A stretch of DNA of 64,000 nucleotides from Clostridium sp. OM02-18AC. GTDB taxonomy: Bacteria; Bacillota; Clostridia; Lachnospirales; Lachnospiraceae. The notes beneath the pieces were generated by a model, which worked only from the letters and a program-made list of their open reading frames with translations, did not search any database and had not been told where the DNA came from. The position numbers and the translations under genes are program-made. The stretch lies in assembly GCF_003481825.1 (NCBI RefSeq), contig NZ_QULW01000007.1, forward strand, positions 1 through 64,000. Reading direction: 5' to 3'. Position 1 is the first letter of the stretch. The number at the start of each line of letters is the position of its first letter. Of the stretch, positions 50,302-59,366 are shown piece after piece.

Positions 50302-50694
50302 AATAATCTGCCTCCTACTTTGAATGGCCGGAGAAAGAAATCCTTCCGGTCTTATAATCATTATTCATTCGTGTAGATGGAGAGCTTGATGTGTTGCTTT
50401 AAACATCGATTGGTTCTTCTTGCACTGACTGTATTATAGCACTTCTGGAAAAAAGTGAACCTTGAAAAAGTTACAAAAAAACAGTACACAAAGAAATAAT
50501 ATTGGCAATATTTTCAGAAATTAGCACTCTTTTATGCAGACTGCTAATAAGTGCGGCCTGGGAATTATGCAATTTCATAACCGCTTATTGAAAATCAAGA
50601 GTAAACAGGCTAATATGGGAGTAGAACTGGTGTTGCTGTTAGGCAACGCGTGAACAGCAACGAACGGATTGCATTACCTGAAAGGGGGAAAGGT
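50302..50694. other. Divergent region rplY/xylulokinase with a hairpin in the kinase leader
   Basis: The 393 bases hold the minus-strand rplY leader (a TATAAT-like TATAAT on the minus strand at about 50434-50439) and the leader of the kinase gene. In the latter, GTTGCTGTT (50632-50640) and AACAGCAAC (50653-50661) form a perfect 9-bp stem with a 12-base loop, 34 bases before the kinase start. It lacks a T-run, so an operator or leader structure is more likely than a terminator. No gene was seen. Confidence 0.45.
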
Positions 50695-52164
50695 ATGCTC
50701 TATATTGGAATTGATCTTGGAACATCGGCGGTAAAACTCCTTCTTATGGAGGGCGATGGAACGATCCGGAAAATCGTATCCAGGGAATATCCGATCTATT
50801 TTCCGCATCCCAGCTGGTCGGAGCAAAAGCCGGAGGACTGGTTCGCCGGGACAATGGACGGTTTGAAAGAATTACTGGATGGCTGCGAGAAGGACCAGGT
50901 GGCAGGTATCAGCTTTGGCGGGCAGATGCACGGGCTTGTGATTCTGGATCGGAACGACCAGGTAATCCGCCCGGCACTGTTATGGAACGATGGACGGACC
51001 TGGGAGGAATGCGATTACTTAAACAACGTGATCGGTAAGGAAACGCTTTCGGAATATACGGCTAACATTGCTTTTACAGGCTTTACGGCACCGAAGCTTT
51101 TGTGGGTGAAAAATAAGGAACCGGAACATTTTGCGCGGATTGCGAAGATCATGCTCCCGAAGGATTACATCGCTTACCGTCTGACCGGGGTGCATTGCAC
51201 CGATGTGTCGGATGCGTCCGGCATGCTGCTGTTTGATGTAAAGAACCGCTGCTGGTCAAAGAAAATGTGTGAGATCTGCGGAGTGCGTGAAGAGCAGCTG
51301 GCAAAGGTTTATGAGTCTTACGAGAGCGTGGGAACCGTACTCCCGGAGATTGCGGATGAGCTTGGTATCCCGCATACAGTCTGGGTAGCAGCAGGTGCTG
51401 GAGACAATGCGGCAGCGGCCGTTGGAACCGGTACGGTGGGCGATGGCATGTGCAATATTTCTTTAGGAACCAGCGGCACAATCTTCATTTCTTCGGAAAA
51501 GTTTGGGGTAGACAAGCACAATGCGCTGCATGCGTTCGCCCATGCAGACGGACATTATCATCTGATGGGGTGCATGCTCAGTGCGGCTTCCTGCAATAAG
51601 TGGTGGATGGATGAGATACTCAAAACGAACGACTATGCAGGGGAACAGCTCACAATTGAAAATCTGGGAGACAATCATGTGTATTTTCTTCCCTATCTTA
51701 TGGGGGAACGCTCCCCGCATAACGATCCGAACGCCCGCGGGACGTTCATTGGCATGACTATGGATACCAGCCGGGCCGATATGACCCAGGCCGTGCTGGA
51801 GGGTGTGGCTTTTGCATTGCGGGATTCCCTGGAAGTGGCAAAATCCCTTGGAATCAAGATTGAGCGCACGAAGATATGCGGCGGCGGTGCGAAAAGTCCG
51901 CTGTGGAGAAAGATCATTGCGAACGTTATGAATTTGAAAGTGGACATGATCGAGAGCGAGGAAGGACCGGCTTTGGGCGGTGCCATGTTGGCGGCAGTTA
52001 CCTGCGGGGAATATGAAAACGTAGAGGAAGCAGCCGGTAAAATTGTGAAGATTACCGGCACGGTAGAGCCGGAACCGGAGCTGGTGGCAAAGTATGAAGC
52101 ACGTTACCAGGTGTTCCGTCAGATCTACCAGGCCTGCAAACCGTTATTTGCGCTGATGAAATAA
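50695..52164 (+). CDS. xylB: Xylulokinase-type FGGY carbohydrate kinase
   Basis: This 489-residue FGGY kinase phosphorylates a ketopentose, most likely D-xylulose. It starts YIGIDLGTSAVKLLLMEGDG, has the sugar-site ISFGGQMHGLVILDRNDQVI near residue 76 and ALLWNDGRT near 98, GAGDNAAAAVGTGTV near 235, and the ATP-site GGGAKSPLWRKIIANVMNLK near 400. These match XylB closely. GAAAGGGGGAAAGGT precedes ATG 50695; the upstream GTG at 50650 is less likely. The next gene is a FucI/AraA-like isomerase, 42 bases away, so the two form a short sugar-use operon. Confidence 0.88.
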   Translation: MLYIGIDLGTSAVKLLLMEGDGTIRKIVSREYPIYFPHPSWSEQKPEDWFAGTMDGLKELLDGCEKDQVAGISFGGQMHGLVILDRNDQVIRPALLWNDGRTWEECDYLNNVIGKETLSEYTANIAFTGFTAPKLLWVKNKEPEHFARIAKIMLPKDYIAYRLTGVHCTDVSDASGMLLFDVKNRCWSKKMCEICGVREEQLAKVYESYESVGTVLPEIADELGIPHTVWVAAGAGDNAAAAVGTGTVGDGMCNISLGTSGTIFISSEKFGVDKHNALHAFAHADGHYHLMGCMLSAASCNKWWMDEILKTNDYAGEQLTIENLGDNHVYFLPYLMGERSPHNDPNARGTFIGMTMDTSRADMTQAVLEGVAFALRDSLEVAKSLGIKIERTKICGGGAKSPLWRKIIANVMNLKVDMIESEEGPALGGAMLAAVTCGEYENVEEAAGKIVKITGTVEPEPELVAKYEARYQVFRQIYQACKPLFALMK

Positions 52165-52206
52165 GAAATTGATGGGAACTGCCCATAGAAAACAGGAGGA
52201 GAAGGT

Positions 52207-53691
52207 ATGAACAACATTCCAGAAGTAAAAGTAGGCATTGTTGCGGTGAGCCGTGACTGTTTCCCGGAGTCTTTGTCTGTGAACCGCAGAAAAGCACTGG
52301 TGGATGCGTACCGTAAAAAGTACGATACAAAGGATATTTATGAGTGCCCGGTCTGCATCGTAGAGAGTGAGATCCACATGGTGCAGGCACTGGAAGACAT
52401 TAAGACGGCTGGCTGTAATGCATTGGTCGTATATCTTGGAAACTTTGGTCCGGAAATTTCGGAGACGCTGCTGGCAAAGCATTTTGATGGACCGAAGATG
52501 TTTGTTGCGGCAGCGGAGGAGAGTAAGGATAATCTGGTACAGGGACGCGGAGACGCTTACTGCGGTATGCTGAATGCGAGCTACAACCTGGCATTGCGCA
52601 ATATCAAGGCATATATCCCGGAGTATCCGGTCGGAACCGCAGATGAGTGCGCAGATATGATTCATGAATTTCTGCCAGTCGCGCGGGCTGTCATCGGTCT
52701 GTCTGATTTAAAAATCATCAGTTTTGGCCCGAGACCGTTAAACTTTCTGGCATGCAATGCGCCGATCAAACAGCTTTATAACCTGGGCGTGGAGATTGAG
52801 GAAAACTCGGAGCTGGATCTGTTTGAAGCCTTCAACAAGCATGAGGGAGACCCGAGGATCCCGGATGTTGTGGCTGACATGGAACAAGAACTGGGTGAGG
52901 GCAATAAGAAGCCGGAAATCCTGCCAAAGCTTGCACAGTATGAACTGACCCTGCTTGACTGGATCGAGGCACATAAGGGCTACCGCAAATATGTGGCGAT
53001 CGCCGGGAAATGCTGGCCTGCATTCCAGACCCAGTTTGGCTTCGTGCCATGCTATGTCAACAGCCGTCTGACGGGACGCGGTATCCCGGTATCCTGTGAG
53101 GTAGATATCTATGGCTGCTTGAGCGAGTTCATCGGAACCTGCGTGAGCCAGGATGCCGTAACGCTTCTGGACATCAATAATACCGTGCCGTACGATCTTT
53201 ACGACAGCGAGATCAAGGACAAATTCGATTACAGAAGCCACGATGTATTTATGGGCTTCCACTGTGGCAACACCAGCACGAAAAAGCTTTCCTTCTGCCA
53301 GATGAAGTACCAGCTGATCATGGCGAGAAGCCTTCCAGAAGAAGTGACCCAGGGAACCCTGGAGGGAGATATTGTTCCGGGTGATATTACCTTCTTCCGC
53401 CTGCAGAGCACCGCAGATAACAAGCTGAGAGCTTATGTGGCAAACGGAGAGGTTCTTCCAGTGGCAACGCATTCCTTTGGAAGCATCGGCGTGTTCGCAA
53501 TTCCAGAGATGAAACGCTTCTACCGTCATGTGCTGATCGAAGGAAACTTCCCGCATCACGGTGCCGTGGCATTCGGCCATTACGGAAAGGCACTGTATGA
53601 AGTGTTTAAGTATATCGGCGTTGATGGGAAAGAGATTGGTTACAACCAGCCGGCGGGTGTGCGTTATCCGACGGAGAATCCATTTGCGTAA
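52207..53691 (+). CDS. L-fucose/L-arabinose isomerase family protein
   Basis: This 494-residue protein belongs to the FucI/AraA-fold sugar isomerases, which interconvert aldoses and ketoses with Mn2+. It begins with VKVGIVAVSRDCFPESLSVN, has the ALVVYLGNFGPEISETLLAK block near residue 80, ISFGPRPLNFLACNAPIKQL near 175, and a C-terminal FucI-type domain with MGFHCGNTSTKKLSFCQMKY near 350 and HHGAVAFGHYGKALYEVFKY near 445. CAGGAGGAGAAGGT precedes ATG. It follows xylulokinase, so its product is probably a ketose that kinase accepts. The exact sugar is not fixed by sequence. Confidence 0.82.
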   Translation: MNNIPEVKVGIVAVSRDCFPESLSVNRRKALVDAYRKKYDTKDIYECPVCIVESEIHMVQALEDIKTAGCNALVVYLGNFGPEISETLLAKHFDGPKMFVAAAEESKDNLVQGRGDAYCGMLNASYNLALRNIKAYIPEYPVGTADECADMIHEFLPVARAVIGLSDLKIISFGPRPLNFLACNAPIKQLYNLGVEIEENSELDLFEAFNKHEGDPRIPDVVADMEQELGEGNKKPEILPKLAQYELTLLDWIEAHKGYRKYVAIAGKCWPAFQTQFGFVPCYVNSRLTGRGIPVSCEVDIYGCLSEFIGTCVSQDAVTLLDINNTVPYDLYDSEIKDKFDYRSHDVFMGFHCGNTSTKKLSFCQMKYQLIMARSLPEEVTQGTLEGDIVPGDITFFRLQSTADNKLRAYVANGEVLPVATHSFGSIGVFAIPEMKRFYRHVLIEGNFPHHGAVAFGHYGKALYEVFKYIGVDGKEIGYNQPAGVRYPTENPFA

Positions 53692-53766
53692 AAAATGAAA
53701 AAAGATGATCAGAATCACAGCGGGGTACGGCTGACGTATCGTGTGAAATAAGAGGTGAAAATAAGG

Positions 53767-53796
53767 CAGCCATCTGTATAATGCAGATGGCTGTTT
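53767..53796. terminator. Terminator hairpin between the isomerase gene and sigG
   Basis: CAGCCATCTG pairs with CAGATGGCTG (10 bp, seven-base loop), followed by TTT on the plus strand and, reading the minus strand, by CCTTATTTT. It can end the xylB/isomerase message and possibly the sigG message. Confidence 0.7.
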
Positions 53797-53802
53797 CCAT
53801 GT

Positions 53803-53844
53803 GCAGATCGGGGAGACACCAGTGGCATGTCCGTCGATTTGCAG
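53803..53844 (+). repeat. Dispersed 38-bp repeat, copy 2
   Basis: This is the partner of 44083-44120 (31 of 38 identical). It lies six bases after the T-run of the hairpin at 53767 and about 30 bases before the end of sigG. Unknown role. Confidence 0.5.
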
Positions 53845-53875
53845 ATTAAGAAGTACAAACGAAAACTTTCTGGAT

Positions 53876-54652
53876 TTAGCTTAGATAATTTCGCATGCTT
53901 TTCAGCGCATTTTTCTCCAGCCTTGACACCTGTGCCTGGCTGATATGGATTTCTTCTGCCACTTCTGTCTGGGTCTTTCCCTCGAAAAAACGAAGGTCTA
54001 TGATGTGCCGTTCCCGTTTCGGCAGCCGGTCCATGGCTTCCCGCAGGGAGATTTCTTCGACCCAGCTTTCTTCGGAACTCTTTTTATCCTTGATCTGGTC
54101 CATGACGTAGAGCGGGTCACCGCCATCGGTAAAGATAGGCTCGTACAGGCTGACCGGACTCTGGATGGCGTCCAGCGCATAGGTGATCTCTTCTTTGCTG
54201 ATCCCAATCTCCTGGGCAATTTCCATGAGGGTTGGTTCGCGGGAATTTTTGCGGGTCAGTCCTTCTCTTGCATAGATGGCTTTGTAGGCGGTATCCCGGA
54301 GGGAGCGGCTGACCCGGATCGAATTGTTGTCACGCAGATAGCGACGCACCTCCCCTAAGATCATGGGAACCGCGTACGTAGAAAAGCGGACATTCTGGGT
54401 GATATCAAAATTGTCAATGGCCTTGATCAGGCCAATGCAGCCGATCTGAAACAAGTCATCGACATTTTCATTGCTGCTGGAAAAACGCTGGATCACGCTT
54501 AAGACCAGTCGTAAATTTCCTTTGATGTACTGTTCTCTGGCGTCCTTATCGCCATCCAAAATGCGCCGGAAAAGTGCATCTTTTTCCTCGTTCGTAAGCA
54601 GGGGCAGCTTCGCCGTATTGACTCCGCAGATTTCCACTTTGTAGCCTGCCAT
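53876..54652 (-). CDS. sigG: Sporulation sigma factor SigG
   Basis: This 258-residue sigma-70 family protein is the late forespore-specific factor that drives genes for spore maturation. It starts YKVEICGVNTAKLPLLTNEE, has region 2 with RLVLSVIQRFSSSNENVDDL then FQIGCIGLIKAIDNFDITQN and VRFSTYAVPMILGEVRRYLR, region 3 near residue 115, and region 4 helix-turn-helix GKTQTEVAEEIHISQAQVSR near 225. The early KLPLLTNEE block is typical of SigG rather than SigF. TAAGGAACATGGC gives a modest ribosome site. The usual neighbours spoIIGA and sigE are not adjacent here. Presence of the gene marks an endospore former. Confidence 0.95.
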   Translation of the reverse strand: MAGYKVEICGVNTAKLPLLTNEEKDALFRRILDGDKDAREQYIKGNLRLVLSVIQRFSSSNENVDDLFQIGCIGLIKAIDNFDITQNVRFSTYAVPMILGEVRRYLRDNNSIRVSRSLRDTAYKAIYAREGLTRKNSREPTLMEIAQEIGISKEEITYALDAIQSPVSLYEPIFTDGGDPLYVMDQIKDKKSSEESWVEEISLREAMDRLPKRERHIIDLRFFEGKTQTEVAEEIHISQAQVSRLEKNALKSMRNYLS

Positions 54653-54932
54653 GTTCCTTACCTCCGCAGATGATGTTTATGGGCTGTAACGATTCAGCAT
54701 GAGATTTTGTTATGAACCGTTACATTTGATTTCTATAAAGATGATTTACGGAAATGAGGGGATTTATACGTTGATGGCGCTTCCAGAAACTGGATTTTAC
54801 ATTGCAATTAGGAGAAAGGTTGTTTATGATAAAGTCAGAATACTTGCAGTGCATAAGGTGAAACAATCCGGTATCATAGAGGAAGTGAGACAAGTGTGCA
54901 GCGGGCAGAACTGGATAAAGGAGCAAAGAACA

Positions 54933-55472
54933 ATGGGACATTTTTATTTCGTAAGACACGGCCAGACCATCTGGAATGTAGAAGGAAAAATCTGCGGGGC
55001 AACCGATATTGCCCTGACGGACCTGGGACACAAACAGGCGATAGAAACAGGAAAAAAGATTCTGGAGGAGCACATTCATGCGGACGAGATTTTGTATTCT
55101 CCGCTGATGCGCGCGGCGGATACGGCAAAACATATTTCTGAGATGACCGGGATCCCAGCCCGGATGGAACCGCGCCTGAAGGAGCAGAACTTTGGCAAAT
55201 GGGAGTCTACGCCGCGAAAGGGCGCGGAATTTCAGCAGGCGAAGCAGTCGTTTGCCTGCAGTTATGAGGGCGGCGAATCCATGCTGCGTCTGGCCCAGCG
55301 GATTTACAATCTGCTGGATGAGATCAAGGCGCAGTCGGATGAGAAAACCTATATTCTGGTGGCGCATAATGGAATTGCCCGGGTAGTACAGTCCTATTTT
55401 ACGGATATGACAAACGAGGAGTTCGCGGCGTATGGTGTGAAAAACTGTGAGGTTGTGCGGTATGATTTCTGA
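54933..55472 (+). CDS. Histidine phosphatase family protein
   Basis: This 179-residue protein is a phosphoglycerate mutase-like phosphatase. FYFVRHGQTIWNVEGKICGA carries the phosphorylated His in R-H-G, ILYSPLMRAADTAKHI follows, RLKEQNFGKWESTPRKG has the catalytic acid Glu region and ILVAHNGIARVVQSYF the second His. AAAGGAGCAAAGAACA precedes ATG 54933; the longer frame from 54699 runs over the sigG promoter region and has no ribosome site. Substrates may be small phosphorylated sugars or nucleotides. It is encoded divergently from sigG. Confidence 0.85.
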   Translation: MGHFYFVRHGQTIWNVEGKICGATDIALTDLGHKQAIETGKKILEEHIHADEILYSPLMRAADTAKHISEMTGIPARMEPRLKEQNFGKWESTPRKGAEFQQAKQSFACSYEGGESMLRLAQRIYNLLDEIKAQSDEKTYILVAHNGIARVVQSYFTDMTNEEFAAYGVKNCEVVRYDF

Positions 55473-55597
55473 GAATCCTCGTAAAGCAGCAGAATGAGCG
55501 TATGTAATGGCTGGAAAAATATAAAACAAACACTTGACGTAAAGCCAGGTTTAGGATCTATGATATTTTTAGAATGGTAAAAAAGGAGGATTTATCT

Positions 55598-56623
55598 ATG
55601 AATGACCAGAAACCAGTTGCAGCAACCAATGGCGACCAGTATGTACCATATGACCAGAGAACCGGCAAGGAGTCCGTTGTTTATTTTACCAGAGACCTTT
55701 CTGAGGAAGGGTTAAAGAAGGTTTATAACCGCATCAAGGAGCATATTTCCGGAAAGACCGGCGTGAAGCTTCACACCGGCGAGAAGAACGGTCCGAATAT
55801 CATCCCGCGTCCGTGGGTAAAGGAGCTTCTGGCTTCCGAGCTTCCGGATGCAAACATTGTGGAGACCAACACTTACTACGAGGGAGACCGCTATACCACC
55901 GAGCAGCATCGGGAGACCTTAAAGGTAAATGGCTGGACGTTCTGCCCGGTCGACATTATGGATGAGGACGGAACTGCCATGCTTCCGGTTAAAGATGGCA
56001 AATGGTTTACCGAGATGAGCGTTGGCAAGAATCTGTTAAACTATGATTCCCTGCTGGTCCTGACTCATTTTAAGGGTCATGTGATGGGCGGCTTCGGCGG
56101 TTCCAACAAGAACATCGGTATTGGCTGTGCAGACGGAAGAGTCGGCAAGGCGATGATCCACACGGTAGAAGGTTCTGATCATATGTGGAGCATTGCTACG
56201 GAGGAGCTGATGGAGCGGATCACCGAGTCTACAAAGTCTGTTGTTGACCATTTTGGTGACCACATTGCATTTGTGAATGTGATGCGCAACATGTCTGTTT
56301 CCTGTGACTGCGAAGGCGTTGCAGCAGAGCCGGTTGTTACCCCGGATGTGGGCATTGTGGCATCTGCAGATATTCTGGCAGCAGATCAGGCCTGCGTGGA
56401 TATGGTCTTTGCCATGAAAGAGGACGAGCACAAGGCTCTGACAAAGCGCATGCTCACTCGCCACAGCATGCGCCAGCTTTCCTATATGAAGGAAATGGGC
56501 ATGGGCAATAACCGCTATCGTCTGATCGACCTCGATAACGATGATGAGGTGATCGATGCAGCAAAGGCTGTTGAGGGCGTGGTGCCGTTTGGGCAGGTGA
56601 GGAAAATTAAGTATAGCAAGTAA
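55598..56623 (+). CDS. DUF362 domain protein
   Basis: This 341-residue protein consists of one DUF362 domain, recognised from KTGVKLHTGEKNGPNIIPRP near residue 44, LVLTHFKGHVMGGFGGSNKN near 147, IGIGCADGRVGKAMIHT and the late DILAADQACVDMVF near 255. Proteins of this type often carry or mature iron-sulfur clusters, but this one lacks the usual ferredoxin cysteines. AAAGGAGGATTTATCT precedes ATG 55598. A weak TTGACG hexamer lies near 55535. It is monocistronic, with a strong terminator after it. The function is unknown. Confidence 0.8.
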   Translation: MNDQKPVAATNGDQYVPYDQRTGKESVVYFTRDLSEEGLKKVYNRIKEHISGKTGVKLHTGEKNGPNIIPRPWVKELLASELPDANIVETNTYYEGDRYTTEQHRETLKVNGWTFCPVDIMDEDGTAMLPVKDGKWFTEMSVGKNLLNYDSLLVLTHFKGHVMGGFGGSNKNIGIGCADGRVGKAMIHTVEGSDHMWSIATEELMERITESTKSVVDHFGDHIAFVNVMRNMSVSCDCEGVAAEPVVTPDVGIVASADILAADQACVDMVFAMKEDEHKALTKRMLTRHSMRQLSYMKEMGMGNNRYRLIDLDNDDEVIDAAKAVEGVVPFGQVRKIKYSK

Positions 56624-56650
56624 GAAATTGATCTTTCAATAAAATAGAGA

Positions 56651-56692
56651 AGGTCCGGAAAAGCGTGAAAAAGCGCTTTTCTGGACTTTTTT
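56651..56692 (+). terminator. Terminator after the DUF362 gene
   Basis: AGTCC-type stem: GTCCGGAAAAGCG pairs with CGCTTTTCTGGAC (12 of 13 paired plus one G-T), with a seven- to eight-base A-rich loop, followed by TTTTTTG. Confidence 0.88.
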
Positions 56693-56738
56693 GTTGCTCT
56701 ATGCATTCAGAGAAAGCAGCTCGTGATAATTCTTGGTT

Positions 56739-56853
56739 TTGAAGTAGGTCGTGAAGTGGTATTGAAGTAGAACATGAAGTGGTATTGAAGTAGGTCGTGA
56801 AGTGATATTGAAGTAGCATGGAAGCTGACATTGAAGTAATATTGAAGTTGATA
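56739..56853 (+). repeat. 23-bp tandem repeat, five units, upstream of the aldolase gene
   Basis: Five tandem units of exactly 23 bases start at 56739, 56762, 56785, 56808 and 56831. Unit 1 reads TTGAAGTAGGTC plus GTGAAGTGGTA. Each unit is two half-units of 12 and 11 bases that both carry TGAAGT (or GGAAGC), so the hexamer recurs about once per turn of the helix. Two more GAAG motifs follow to 56870. The array ends about 70 bases before the aldolase start. Confidence 0.9.
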
Positions 56854-56921
56854 AGGAAGCTTTCATGAAGTAAAATAAAACAGTCTATAGAATTTGATTG
56901 CTACATTTAGGAGAAATGACT

Positions 56922-57965
56922 ATGAATACGAAATTATCATTCGCAAGTGACTACATGGAAGGTGCGCATCCTTCTATTTTAGAAACATTACAGGAAACCA
57001 ATTTTCTGGCATCCCCGGGCTATGGAACGGATTCTTTCACGGAGTCTGCAAAGCAGAAGATCCGCGAGGCCTGCAAGGCACCGGGTGCAGAGGTGTATTT
57101 TCTGGTTGGAGGAACCCAGACCAATGCTACGGTGATCGATGCGCTTTTGCAGTCCTATCAGGGTGTGATTGCCGCAGATACCGGTCATGTCAGCATGCAC
57201 GAGGCAGGTGCGATCGAGCACAGCGGGCACAAGGTGCTGACGCTGCCTCATGAGCTTGGGAAGCTTTCGGCAGAGGAAATCCGTGCATACCTGAAAACAT
57301 TTTGGAGCGATGAAAACCACGAGCATATGGTCCTGCCTGGTATGGTTTACATTTCCCAGCCGACGGAGTACGGCACGCTTTACTCCAAAAAGGAATTAGA
57401 GGATATCAGCAGCGTCTGCCGTGAATATCAGATCCCGCTTTATGTGGACGGTGCCCGTCTGGCGTATGCGCTTGCGTCTCCCGCAAACGATGTTTCCCTG
57501 CAGGATCTGGCTGAGTTGTGTGATGTTTTCTATATTGGCGGCACCAAGTGCGGAGCATTGTTTGGCGAGGCGGTTGTGATTCCGAAGGCCGGACGGATCC
57601 CGCATTTCTTCACGATCATCAAACAGCATGGTGCACTTTTGGCAAAGGGAAGAATCCTGGGAATCCAGTTTGATGTTTTGTTTACGGATCACCTTTATGA
57701 GCAGATTGGAAAAACAGCGGTTGCATTGGCAGCAAAGATTCAGGATACGATAAAAACAGCCGGAATTCCGCTGTATCTGGAATCTCCGACCAATCAGGTC
57801 TTTTGCATTATGGAAAATGCCCGTCTGGAAGCATTAGGAAATGAGGTGGAGTACAGCTTCTGGGAAAAGGCTAATGAGACCCACACAGTGATCCGCTTTG
57901 CGACAAGCTGGGCGACACAGGAGGAAAACGTGGAGAAGCTGTGTGAATTGCTGAGAAGAGAATAG
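56922..57965 (+). CDS. Low-specificity L-threonine aldolase family enzyme
   Basis: This 347-residue PLP enzyme cleaves threonine or allo-threonine to glycine and acetaldehyde, as in the LtaE/GlyI group. Family marks are SFASDYMEGAHPSILETLQE at the start, YFLVGGTQTNATVIDALLQS near residue 55, DTGHVSMHEAGAIEHSGHKV near 85, LYVDGARLAYALASPAND near 175 and the PLP Lys in DVFYIGGTKCGALFGEAVVI near 205. TTAGGAGAAATGACT precedes ATG 56922. A helically phased repeat lies upstream of the promoter region. The gene is monocistronic. Confidence 0.9.
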   Translation: MNTKLSFASDYMEGAHPSILETLQETNFLASPGYGTDSFTESAKQKIREACKAPGAEVYFLVGGTQTNATVIDALLQSYQGVIAADTGHVSMHEAGAIEHSGHKVLTLPHELGKLSAEEIRAYLKTFWSDENHEHMVLPGMVYISQPTEYGTLYSKKELEDISSVCREYQIPLYVDGARLAYALASPANDVSLQDLAELCDVFYIGGTKCGALFGEAVVIPKAGRIPHFFTIIKQHGALLAKGRILGIQFDVLFTDHLYEQIGKTAVALAAKIQDTIKTAGIPLYLESPTNQVFCIMENARLEALGNEVEYSFWEKANETHTVIRFATSWATQEENVEKLCELLRRE

Positions 57966-58084
57966 CGGAAAGTGTTACGATTTGCAGGCAGGAATTTCCT
58001 GAATCAGCAGATGCGTTACTCGTGCCTTCCCGATATGCAGTGCAATGAAAAATGTGTTTTTTGTGTTAATTTTTCCCCCTCCCC

Positions 58085-58112
58085 TTGTTATTTGAAAAAT
58101 GCGTGTTATAAT
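58085..58112 (+). promoter_or_regulatory. Sigma-A promoter of the DnaJ-family gene
   Basis: TTGTTA (58085-58090), a 16-base spacer and a perfect TATAAT (58107-58112) lie 80 bases before the start codon. No CIRCE-like inverted repeat was seen. Confidence 0.65.
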
Positions 58113-58191
58113 ACAAATAGAACAAAACTATAACGACAACAATAACATTTTTCTTCAGGCAGTAGCCGCTTCAGAAGGTAAGGTGAGAAAT

Positions 58192-59298
58192 ATGGCAGCA
58201 AAGAAAGATTTTTATGAAGTTCTCGGTGTTTCCAAAACAGCGAGTGACGCAGAAATAAAGAAAGCATACCGTAAGTTGGCAAAGAAGTATCATCCAGACA
58301 GCAATCCGAATGATACCGTGGCAGCAGAACGGTTTAAAGAGATCAATGAAGCATATGACGTTTTAAGTGACCCGGAGAAAAAGAAACTGTACGACCAGTT
58401 TGGCGCGGCAGCGTTTGAAGCCGGGTTTGATCCGAAGGCAGCAGCCGGAGGATATGGCGGCTTTGGTGGATTCAGTGGTGGAGCCGGTGGTTTTGGCGGC
58501 GGCTTCCACGGATTTTCCGGCGGTACAGGTGGTTTTCACGGTTTTTCGGGTGATCCAAACGGCGGCTATCAGGAGTTCCATTTCGAGGGCAATCCGGAAG
58601 ATATGGACGATATTTTTGGTGGCATGTTCGGAGGTATGTTCGGTGGACACGGAAGCAGGCAGAACGGCACTGGCTCGAACAATCAATCTGGAGGAAGCGG
58701 ACGAAGCAGCTTCCATGGTGGTTTTGGCAGCAGTGGCTTCCAGAGCCGTGGTCAGGATGTAACTTCCGACTTGACGGTTACGTTTGATGAGGCAGCATTT
58801 GGCTGCGATAAGATCATCACACTGACCGGCTCGGATGGACGCAAGCAGACCTTAAAACTGCATATTCCAGCCGGTATGGAGGATGGCAAGAGCATCCGTC
58901 TGCAGGGCAAAGGCGGTGCCGGAATCGGCGGCGCACAGGCTGGAGATCTTTTGATCTGCATTCATGTCAGTGAAAAACCTGGATTTACCAGAAAAGGAGC
59001 AGATGTGTATACGACAGCCAACATTCCGTTTACGACAGCAGTTCTTGGTGGGGAAGCAATCATCCATACCTTAAATGGACGGGTATCCTGCCGTATCAAA
59101 CCAGGGACCCAGTCCGGCTCCAAGATCCGTCTGAAGGGCAAAGGCGTAGCCAATATGCGTGACCCGAAGACCTTTGGCGACTTATATGTCACCGTTCAGA
59201 TTGAAGTGCCGACGAATCTGTCGGCGGAAGCACTTGCGAAACTGAAAGAATTTGAGAAGGCCAGCAGTGGAAAGAAGGGCGGATTTCACGCCGCGTAA
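58192..59298 (+). CDS. DnaJ family chaperone without zinc finger (CbpA-like)
   Basis: This 368-residue co-chaperone stimulates Hsp70. It has a J domain (residues 1-70) with the HPD triad in KKYHPDSNPN, a long Gly/Phe-rich region (80-185, with GGYGGFGGFSGGAGGFGGGF and a second Gly/Ser-rich part), and the C-terminal peptide-binding domains with VTSDLTVTFDEAAFGCDKII near 195 and GGEAIIHTLNGRV near 290. The CxxCxGxG zinc repeats of classical DnaJ are absent, so it is a type II, CbpA-like protein. AAGGTGAGAAAT precedes ATG 58192. It stands alone behind a good promoter. Confidence 0.88.
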   Translation: MAAKKDFYEVLGVSKTASDAEIKKAYRKLAKKYHPDSNPNDTVAAERFKEINEAYDVLSDPEKKKLYDQFGAAAFEAGFDPKAAAGGYGGFGGFSGGAGGFGGGFHGFSGGTGGFHGFSGDPNGGYQEFHFEGNPEDMDDIFGGMFGGMFGGHGSRQNGTGSNNQSGGSGRSSFHGGFGSSGFQSRGQDVTSDLTVTFDEAAFGCDKIITLTGSDGRKQTLKLHIPAGMEDGKSIRLQGKGGAGIGGAQAGDLLICIHVSEKPGFTRKGADVYTTANIPFTTAVLGGEAIIHTLNGRVSCRIKPGTQSGSKIRLKGKGVANMRDPKTFGDLYVTVQIEVPTNLSAEALAKLKEFEKASSGKKGGFHAA

Positions 59299-59303
59299 AT
59301 GAG

Positions 59304-59366
59304 AAGGGACTTGTGTGTGAAATGACTGATCTATAGAGTGGATTATTTCACAGTGCAGTCCCTTTT
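59304..59366. terminator. Bidirectional terminator over the 3' end of the MGMT gene
   Basis: AAGGGACT and then a GTGTGTGAAAT arm pair with ATTTCACAGTGC and AGTCCCTT, followed by TTT on the plus strand. The right arm encodes the last residues of the minus-strand MGMT gene, whose stop is at 59348-59350. Confidence 0.7.

Noticed and set aside
52738..53718. A 326-codon minus-strand frame opposite the isomerase gene
   Set aside because: Antisense shadow of a conserved enzyme gene with biased codon use.
56739..56853. Possible small CRISPR array
   Set aside because: Units are contiguous 23-mers without unique spacers, and no cas genes are present.
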